Shown here: in pieces, positions 1-4,837 of the stretch | Position numbering within the stretch: position 1 is the stretch's first letter | Layout of the letters: each line of letters opens with the position of its first letter | Source: a bacterium | GTDB taxonomy: Bacteria; Blakebacterota; Blakebacteria; Blakebacterales; Blakebacteraceae | NCBI GenBank assembly: GCA_025774615.1 | Contig: JALGVQ010000188.1 | Location: 1-6,581 of the forward strand | Reading direction: 5' to 3' | Length of the DNA: 6,581 nt | Notes under the pieces: model-generated | Database searches by the model: none | Told to the model about the DNA's origin: nothing | The model's input: the letters and a program-made list of their open reading frames with translations, nothing else | Position numbers and translations under genes: made by a program

Positions 1-593
1 CCGATGCCACCGTCGTGGAGGAACTTCATCGCGTTGCGGACATTACGGAGTGACCGGTTCTGGGTACCGACCGCGACGATCGTCCCGTATTTCTCCTGCG
101 CCTCGACTATCTTGCCGCCCTCGAAGATGTTATGACAGGAGGGTTTCTCGACGTAGACGTGCTTACCGGCCTGGATCGACCATATCGAGGCGAGTGCGTG
201 CCAGTGGTTGGGTGTGGCGATCGCCACGGCATCGACATCAGAATCCTCGAGCATGTGACGGAGATCGTATTCCGTCCCGGGAGGGGTGTTCTGGATCCCG
301 TCCAGTTTCGCGATCGTGGGAGCGAACAGGTTCTCATCGATATCCACAATGATCCTGATGTGAACACCGGGCAGATTGGCGAACCCGTTCATGAGAGCGC
401 TGCCACGACTGCGGATACCGATAACTGCGAGATTGATCCGGTCATTGGCGCCCTGGATCCCCGCTCCGACTGAAGGAGCCGTCAGGGCGGATGCCTTCGA
501 AGCGATCACGCTGCCTGCCGCGATCCCCGCTGTGGCCCGGGCTCCCTGGACCATGAATTCACGACGTGACGTCCGGCTCGAATCGGATGACAT
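1..593 (-). CDS. Tat-exported Gfo/Idh/MocA family oxidoreductase, N-terminal part (truncated by window edge)
   Basis: Reading the minus strand from the ATG at 593 gives 197 codons with no stop, running off the left edge. The N-terminus carries a twin-arginine signal: SRREF at residues 9-13, then a short hydrophobic Ala/Gly-rich stretch (about 20-37), implying folded export through Tat. A Rossmann NAD(P)-binding strand follows (LAVIGIRSRG, residues 55-64), where the usual GxGxxG is GIRSRG. The family signatures TPNHWHA (127-133) and EKPSCHN (149-155) come next. EKP is the hallmark of Gfo/Idh/MocA dehydrogenases, whose Lys acts near the nicotinamide. Family members are normally 350-450 residues, so the substrate-binding C-terminal domain is missing here only because of the window edge. 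A GGAG ribosome-binding site (603-600) lies six bases before the ATG and supports this start. The gene follows the secreted hydrolase on the same strand after 94 bases and may be co-transcribed with it. The substrate, probably a sugar or polyol, is unknown. Confidence 0.9.
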   Translation of the reverse strand, partial: MSSDSSRTSRREFMVQGARATAGIAAGSVIASKASALTAPSVGAGIQGANDRINLAVIGIRSRGSALMNGFANLPGVHIRIIVDIDENLFAPTIAKLDGIQNTPPGTEYDLRHMLEDSDVDAVAIATPNHWHALASIWSIQAGKHVYVEKPSCHNIFEGGKIVEAQEKYGTIVAVGTQNRSLRNVRNAMKFLHDGGI

Positions 594-690
594 GATGTTC
601 TCCCGTTCTTGATGCAGTGTTCAGTCTGATTGCTCCCGCTTCTCAGATTCTCCCTGATTCTGTCTGATCACTTCTATGTGACCACTTCTA
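594..690 (-). repeat. Two-copy 14-base tandem repeat in the hydrolase-oxidoreductase spacer
   Basis: On the plus strand, tctgatcacttcta (663-676) is followed directly by tgtgaccacttcta (677-690), matching at 12 of 14 positions. The second unit overlaps the hydrolase stop codon (690-688). The rest of the spacer, up to the oxidoreductase ribosome-binding site, is rich in related gattct/ctgatt words, but I see no strong hairpin with a T-run that would act as a terminator. The repeat may be a small duplication or a weak protein-binding site; no function can be assigned. Confidence 0.5.
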
Positions 691-1755
691 ATAGTAGCGT
701 ATTCCCTCAACATCCTGATACGGCTTGAGGTAGAGTTCAAGGAAGGTCCAGATCCGGTTCCATGAATCACGCTGTTCCCAGCTGAACTTGCGGATGTACT
801 CGTTGTCGAGGTCCACCTGCCGGTTGAACGAATGCCCGCCCGGCGGGTCCAGGTAGATCTTCGTCTCGGCCAGGTGTGGTTTCTCGTACTCAAGCGCGTG
901 CACCAGCATCTCACACTCCACGAAGTTGACGTCGCGATCATTCTCGGCCACGTGGACGATAAGCGGGATCTCGAGCCGGTCGACGTGGTAGACCGGTGAA
1001 CGTTCGATGTAAACCTCCCGCGCGCCCCGCTCGTGGGGGAGTCCGCCGATCCGCGGCTGGGCCGAGTAGTAACTCGCATACCCCGGTCCCTTGTAGGAGA
1101 GCCGGAAGGTGAGGTTCGTGACCGGGACCATCGCCGCGGCGCACTGGAAGGTGTGCTGTTCCCTGAAGATGGAGTGGAGGGTGATGAAGCCTCCGTGGCT
1201 CCAGCCGATCATGCCGAGTCGTTCGGGATCGACGTGGGGCAGGGTGGCCTTGATGAAGTCCACCGCTGAGAGCACGTCTTCCACCTCGTATCCGCCATAG
1301 TCGATGGAATCGTAATGGGCCTGCCCGTACCCGGTACTGCCGCGGTACTCGGGCGCCACCACCACATATCCCCGGTCGACGACCGCCTCCAGGATGAAGG
1401 GGGCATAATGCTCAGGATCGAGATCGCCGTGCACACCGCCGTGTACCCAGATCAGAGCGGCGTGGCCGTTCTGTCCCCTTGTCTCCAGCGGCTGGAAGAC
1501 GTAGACCGGCACCTCGAACTCCCCGATCCGACTCACGTAGGTCGTCTTCTTCATGTCGAGGACACCATCGTACAGTTCCTGGAATTTGGCGTCTCGGCGG
1601 GCTTTCTCCTGGATCGACCTTTCGTGACGGTCGCCCGATCGCTGCCGTTCCTGGGCAAGGATTGGCTGGGTCATCATCCCGAGCAGGAACAGAACAGGAA
1701 AGAAGTGTAGCGGGTTCAGAATATGAAGGACGCGAGTGTATGATATTGCTTTCAT
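688..1755 (-). CDS. Secreted alpha/beta hydrolase, prolyl oligopeptidase (S9)-type catalytic domain
   Basis: This encodes 355 residues. The N-terminus has a Sec-type signal: Lys/Arg early, a hydrophobic core around residues 17-34, and a likely cleavage after ILAQ or nearby, so the enzyme probably acts in the periplasm or outside. The rest is a single alpha/beta-hydrolase fold. It shows an oxyanion-hole HGG (105-107), a strand ending in APEYRGSTGYG (134-144), the nucleophile elbow GWSHGG with Ser186, a probable acid Asp273 (ENDRDV), and His308 in PPGGHSF. This is the Ser-Asp-His order and spacing of the S9 peptidase catalytic domain, but the N-terminal beta-propeller of true prolyl oligopeptidases is absent. 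It could therefore be a small peptidase, an acyl-peptide hydrolase-like enzyme or an esterase. AAGGAG at 1770-1765, nine bases before the ATG, supports the start. It is divergent from the aldehyde dehydrogenase and lies upstream of the Tat oxidoreductase. Confidence 0.88.
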   Translation of the reverse strand: MKAISYTRVLHILNPLHFFPVLFLLGMMTQPILAQERQRSGDRHERSIQEKARRDAKFQELYDGVLDMKKTTYVSRIGEFEVPVYVFQPLETRGQNGHAALIWVHGGVHGDLDPEHYAPFILEAVVDRGYVVVAPEYRGSTGYGQAHYDSIDYGGYEVEDVLSAVDFIKATLPHVDPERLGMIGWSHGGFITLHSIFREQHTFQCAAAMVPVTNLTFRLSYKGPGYASYYSAQPRIGGLPHERGAREVYIERSPVYHVDRLEIPLIVHVAENDRDVNFVECEMLVHALEYEKPHLAETKIYLDPPGGHSFNRQVDLDNEYIRKFSWEQRDSWNRIWTFLELYLKPYQDVEGIRYY

Positions 1756-1862
1756 GAGAACAGACTCCTTCAGAACCGGTCGGTGTTGCTACAGCACGAT
1801 TATGCTGACAAGATTAGGCTGATATGAACAGGACCACAAACCCCGAAGAGGGCAGGTAGCAG
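1756..1862. promoter_or_regulatory. Divergent intergenic region with candidate promoter and small dyad
   Basis: This 107-base region must drive the hydrolase leftward and the aldehyde dehydrogenase rightward. For the leftward direction I see TTCATA (1828-1823) and CATAAT (1804-1799) separated by 18 bases, a fair sigma70-like match. That would give a short leader of about 37 bases before the ATG at 1755. A small inverted repeat, CAGCA-6-TGCTG (1792-1807), overlaps that -10 box and could be an operator. No convincing promoter was found for the rightward gene. All of this is inference from consensus matching. Confidence 0.3.
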
Positions 1863-3224
1863 ATGAAGGTCATCAACCCCGCGACCGGCGAATTCGTCAG
1901 GGACTACACCGAACACACACCCGAAGAAGCTTCAATCGGGGTCGAACAGGCACACGAGGCTTTTCTCTCCTGGCGGAGGACTGGATTCGCGCACCGGGCG
2001 GAACTGATGAACCGGGCGGCCGGTGTCCTGCGTGATCGGAAAGAGGAATTCGCGCGACTGATGACCCTTGAGATGGGCAAGCCGATCAGCCAGGCCATTG
2101 CTGAAGTGGAGAAATGCGCCTGGGTGTGTGAGTACTACGCCGAGAATGCAGAGACCCACCTTGAGCAGGAGGAGATCGGAAGCACCGCCAGCAGGAGCTT
2201 CGTCACCTTCCAGCCAATCGGTGTGGTGCTGGCGGTGATGCCATGGAACTTCCCCTTCTGGCAGGTCTTCCGGTTCGCCGCGCCTGCCCTGATAGCCGGC
2301 AACGCAGGAGTGCTCAAGCACGCCAGCAATGTCCCAGGCTGCGCGCTGGCGATCGAAGATGTGTTCCGGCAGGCGGGGTTCCCGGATCATCTTTTCAGAA
2401 CACTGCTTATTGGTGCCTCGAAGGTGGACGCAGTTGTCGAACACCCGCTCATCAAGGCCGCCACCCTCACCGGCAGTACCCCGGCCGGCAGGGCGGTGGC
2501 GAGTAAGGCGGGGGAAGTGCTGAAAAAGACGGTCATGGAACTCGGCGGCAGTGATCCCTATGTGATCCTGGAGGATGCCGACCTCGACAGCGCCATTCCT
2601 GCCTGTGTCACAGCGCGTCTCCTTAACACCGGCCAGAGCTGCATCAACGGGAAGCGATTTATCGTCGTCGCGGCGGTGCGGGAGCAGTTCGAAGAGGCGT
2701 TCGTCCAGGAGATGGCGAGTAGAACAGTCGGTGATCCGTTCGATCCGGGAACCGAGATCGGTCCCATGGCCCGGAATGACCTGCGGGATGAGGTCCACGG
2801 GCAGGTCGAAGCGAGCATCGCGGGTGGCGCTCGCGTTCTGCTCGGCTGTGAAGTGCCCGATCGACCGGGCGCCTGGTATCCGCCCTCTGTTCTGACCGAT
2901 GTGGGACCGGGCACTCCCGCCTATGATGACGAGATATTCGGTCCGGTCGCGGGGATTATTCCCGTGCAGGATGAGAAGGAGGCAGTCCGGGTGGCGAACG
3001 ATACCATCTTCGGGCTCGGTGCAGCCGTATTCACGGCAGATATCGAGCGGGGCGAGAGGATCGCTGCCGAGGAGCTTGATGCCGGTTGCTGCTTTGTGAA
3101 CGATTTTGTTCGATCTGATCCCCGGCTTCCCTTCGGTGGAGTCAAGGAATCAGGGTACGGCCGGGAACTCTCCCACTACGGCATCCGCGAGTTCATGAAC
3201 ATCAAGACGGTGTATATCAGGTGA
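1863..3224 (+). CDS. NAD(P)-dependent aldehyde dehydrogenase, succinate-semialdehyde dehydrogenase (Sad/GabD) type
   Basis: This encodes 453 residues, close to the roughly 455-462 of the short Sad (YneI)/GabD class. It is an ALDH-superfamily enzyme that oxidises an aldehyde to its acid through a Cys thioester; by resemblance the substrate is succinate semialdehyde, giving succinate for the TCA cycle. Visible signatures are MPWNFPFWQV with oxyanion Asn129, LKHASNVPGC (151-160), LTGST (202-206) in the cofactor fold, MELGG with general base Glu226, NTGQSC with nucleophile Cys260, EIFGP (357-361), and the tail SDPRLPFGGVKESGYGREL. The LKHA-NVPGC block and the SDPRLPFGG tail are typical of Sad-like rather than betaine or lactaldehyde dehydrogenases. 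No targeting signal is present, so it is cytoplasmic. An in-frame TAG at 1857-1859 makes the ATG at 1863 the first possible ATG; the Shine-Dalgarno match (gggcagg) is weak. Exact substrate specificity is inferred only. Confidence 0.92.
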   Translation: MKVINPATGEFVRDYTEHTPEEASIGVEQAHEAFLSWRRTGFAHRAELMNRAAGVLRDRKEEFARLMTLEMGKPISQAIAEVEKCAWVCEYYAENAETHLEQEEIGSTASRSFVTFQPIGVVLAVMPWNFPFWQVFRFAAPALIAGNAGVLKHASNVPGCALAIEDVFRQAGFPDHLFRTLLIGASKVDAVVEHPLIKAATLTGSTPAGRAVASKAGEVLKKTVMELGGSDPYVILEDADLDSAIPACVTARLLNTGQSCINGKRFIVVAAVREQFEEAFVQEMASRTVGDPFDPGTEIGPMARNDLRDEVHGQVEASIAGGARVLLGCEVPDRPGAWYPPSVLTDVGPGTPAYDDEIFGPVAGIIPVQDEKEAVRVANDTIFGLGAAVFTADIERGERIAAEELDAGCCFVNDFVRSDPRLPFGGVKESGYGRELSHYGIREFMNIKTVYIR

Positions 3225-3243
3225 TGGAGGAATAGTGTCCGGT
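3225..3243. other. Short convergent junction with an orphan ribosome-binding site
   Basis: Only 19 bases separate the aldehyde dehydrogenase stop from the nucleotidyltransferase stop, and no terminator hairpin is visible. A strong GGAGG (3226-3230) sits four bases before a GTG (3235-3237) on the plus strand. From it a frame of 52 codons runs to a TGA at 3391-3393, entirely antisense to the nucleotidyltransferase gene and without a recognisable product. The site may be the leftover ribosome-binding site of a gene that once followed the dehydrogenase. Confidence 0.35.
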
Positions 3244-3768
3244 TCAGATCGAGTTGATCTCGATCCACATGGTCATCTGTTCACGTTGTTCCGACGCTAT
3301 TGCCAGCGTATGAACCCTCTGTATCAAGACTTCCGGATCGATCAGTCCCTCTACGATCTGCGTGCGCACAAAGCGGTAATCCTCCTCGCGTGAAGCTGTC
3401 AGTTTGCTGGCCGCGAGATCGTGCCCTTCGATACACCAGCCGGTCGAGGGTTCCCTGCCGCCGCCAGGGACTGCGATAGTCCTTGTCTTCCAATCCTCCG
3501 GCAGGACTGCGCTCTCGATGGGAAGACCGTGTACATAGAAACCATGAGTCTGGTGGAATAGTGAGTACTCTCCGAGAGCGCCGTTGATCAGGTCTGTCCT
3601 TTCAGGATGGTTTTTCGGTGCCACATCAACTTCGATCGATTGTCTGAGAGCGTCGGGCGCGTGACGGTGTTCCCCCAGAATGGCCTGAGAACCGAATACC
3701 CAAACCTCAGTGTCACCAGCAATATCGCAAGAGGCTCGGATTGCGTGTTCGAGTTCATCCCTGGTCAT
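3244..3768 (-). CDS. DUF6036/AbiEii-like nucleotidyltransferase, putative toxin of a two-gene module
   Basis: This encodes 174 residues with the minimal nucleotidyltransferase fold. VWVFGSQA (22-29) supplies the Gly-Ser of the NTP-binding turn (Gly26, Ser27). SIEVDV (44-49) supplies acidic metal ligands Glu46 and Asp48. LPEDWKTR (89-96) and HDLAASKLTASREED (116-130) resemble the conserved LxxSKLxAxRxxD helix of DUF6036/AbiEii-type proteins. All key residues appear present, so it is probably active, transferring a nucleotide to a protein or RNA target. Its ATG lies inside the end of the upstream winged-helix gene (14-base overlap, different frame) with only a weak Shine-Dalgarno site, which points to translational coupling. 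Related enzymes act as toxins (AbiEii, MenT) or, in MntA, as antitoxins, so the role given is inferred. Base composition is lower in GC than in the flanking genes. The family call is from motif memory and would be settled by a profile search. Confidence 0.75.
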   Translation of the reverse strand: MTRDELEHAIRASCDIAGDTEVWVFGSQAILGEHRHAPDALRQSIEVDVAPKNHPERTDLINGALGEYSLFHQTHGFYVHGLPIESAVLPEDWKTRTIAVPGGGREPSTGWCIEGHDLAASKLTASREEDYRFVRTQIVEGLIDPEVLIQRVHTLAIASEQREQMTMWIEINSI

Positions 3769-4708
3769 CTTCGCTCACATCCATCACAAACGATCTCTCA
3801 GTTTCGGACAGGGTGTCGACGAAGGGCATCGATTGACGGAGCCGATTGGCTCGTTCCGATTCCTCAGTGAGGAATGACTGGATCTGCGGTATCGACAGTT
3901 GAGATAGAATACTCTTCCATTCCTCGATGGTATGTTGCTCGTGGGTGCCTGCTCTGCGATGCCGTTCCTCGAGCCATTCAAGCGCGCGTTCGATCAATGA
4001 AGGATCTGTCGTCAGGAGTCCGGCGATCCTGGTCGCGATGTGACGAGCTCTCTTATCCAGATCCTGGTGGGATCGAACGGGTCCACCTCCATTCATCCTC
4101 CATCTGAAAGGGATCCAGCCATAAAGAAGAGTGATCTCTTCCAGGCGGCGCCCCTGTTCGGGAGACGCAGCGTGCAGATCTGCATCGGTATAACCATGAA
4201 CGATGAAATGCAGGGCAACATCATGTTCGATCTCACGGAGATTCTTCTCAACCATCTGTATGAGAGCATCGATCTCATCCGGAGGGCCGAGGACACCGAT
4301 ATCGATCGTACCTGGACTCCGACTGGCAGGATTCTCCACCCAGATTGCTTTCGCCGACGCCATGCCATGAGCAACCGTGTTCCGGGCAGCTAGAATGATC
4401 CTGTTGTACAGGGCTCTCTCCGAATCGAACAGCGCCCGAAGAGGTTCTGTGAGCGGGTGTCGCTCCCTCAGGTGGACAGCTTTGTTCCGTCCACTGCCGA
4501 TCACATCCACCAGCCCCAGCTCAGCAAGACGATCCAGTACTTTGCGGACACCCGTGGGGTAGAGGGCCGCTTTTCTGGCTACCTCTGATCTTCCGATCGC
4601 CGATCCGATCCCGGTAAGGACTCTGAGGACTCTCACATTGCTGGCAGTGCCGAGGATCGTATTCAACGGCGCCTCGATCGGATCCTGTTGTTTTGTCGGG
4701 GGACGCAT
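3755..4708 (-). CDS. Winged-helix regulator with degenerate nucleotidyltransferase-like domain, putative antitoxin/autorepressor
   Basis: This encodes 317 residues from the ATG at 4708, chosen because GGAGGG (4719-4714) lies five bases upstream. The in-frame ATG at 4777 would add 23 residues translated across the promoter and operator. Residues about 20-85 form a winged helix-turn-helix: SEVARKAALYPTGVRKVLDR is the probable helix-turn-recognition helix, followed by the wing VIGSGRNKAVHL. Residues about 95-180 resemble the nucleotidyltransferase domain often fused to such regulators, but the GS motif reads WVENPASR (123-130) and the SDxDL motif reads GTIDIGVLG (133-141). The Gly-Ser turn and the first catalytic Asp are therefore lost, and it is probably inactive. 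Residues about 215-317 are charged and helical, with RLRQSMPF (289-296) near the end. Overlap with the downstream nucleotidyltransferase and the operator-like repeats in its promoter suggest an autoregulating antitoxin, as AbiEi is for AbiEii. No experiment or search backs this. Confidence 0.72.
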   Translation of the reverse strand: MRPPTKQQDPIEAPLNTILGTASNVRVLRVLTGIGSAIGRSEVARKAALYPTGVRKVLDRLAELGLVDVIGSGRNKAVHLRERHPLTEPLRALFDSERALYNRIILAARNTVAHGMASAKAIWVENPASRSPGTIDIGVLGPPDEIDALIQMVEKNLREIEHDVALHFIVHGYTDADLHAASPEQGRRLEEITLLYGWIPFRWRMNGGGPVRSHQDLDKRARHIATRIAGLLTTDPSLIERALEWLEERHRRAGTHEQHTIEEWKSILSQLSIPQIQSFLTEESERANRLRQSMPFVDTLSETERSFVMDVSEDDQG

Positions 4709-4777
4709 TTTTGCCCTCCATAATGTCATTATTATGGTTTCAACGACATTATAATGACATGTATCAATGTGAGGCAA
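4709..4777 (-). promoter_or_regulatory. Promoter of the winged-helix/nucleotidyltransferase module
   Basis: On the minus strand, TTGCCT (4777-4772) is followed after 18 bases by a perfect TATAAT (4753-4748). That puts transcription start near 4741 and gives a leader of about 33 bases carrying GGAGGG (4719-4714) before the ATG at 4708. The AT-rich promoter stands out against its surroundings and overlaps the palindromic repeats listed separately. This suggests that the module has its own promoter rather than depending on read-through from the permease gene, which ends 61 bases upstream of the -35 box. Confidence 0.6.
4723..4760. promoter_or_regulatory. Palindromic operator-like repeats over the -10 box and start site
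   Basis: ATGTCATTAT (4723-4732) and ATAATGACAT (4751-4760) are perfect inverted repeats of 10 bases separated by 18. Seen another way, two near-identical palindromes, CATTATTATG (4727-4736) and CATTATAATG (4747-4756, perfectly symmetric), lie exactly 20 bases apart, about two helical turns and hence on the same face of the DNA. One covers the -10 box and the other lies just past the predicted start of transcription. A dimeric repressor bound here would block the promoter; the winged-helix product of the first gene is the natural candidate. Confidence 0.6.
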
Positions 4778-4837
4778 GAGAGAAAATCCGAAATAACCGA
4801 GATAACCAGAAGGTCAGGAGTAGAAAAAACCCTCACT

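Noticed and set aside
1786-1815. Possible rightward promoter TTGCTA-18-AAGATT for the aldehyde dehydrogenase
   Set aside because: The -10 box matches consensus at only three of six positions, too weak to call.
1824-1859. Eleven-codon leader frame ahead of the aldehyde dehydrogenase
   Set aside because: It is in frame with the gene and ends at a stop just before the true ATG. There is no good ribosome-binding site and no attenuator-like codon run.
1932-2798. Long open frame (288 codons) antisense to the aldehyde dehydrogenase
   Set aside because: The plus-strand frame has every ALDH catalytic motif; the antisense frame shows no recognisable domain and is a shadow of GC-rich codon use.
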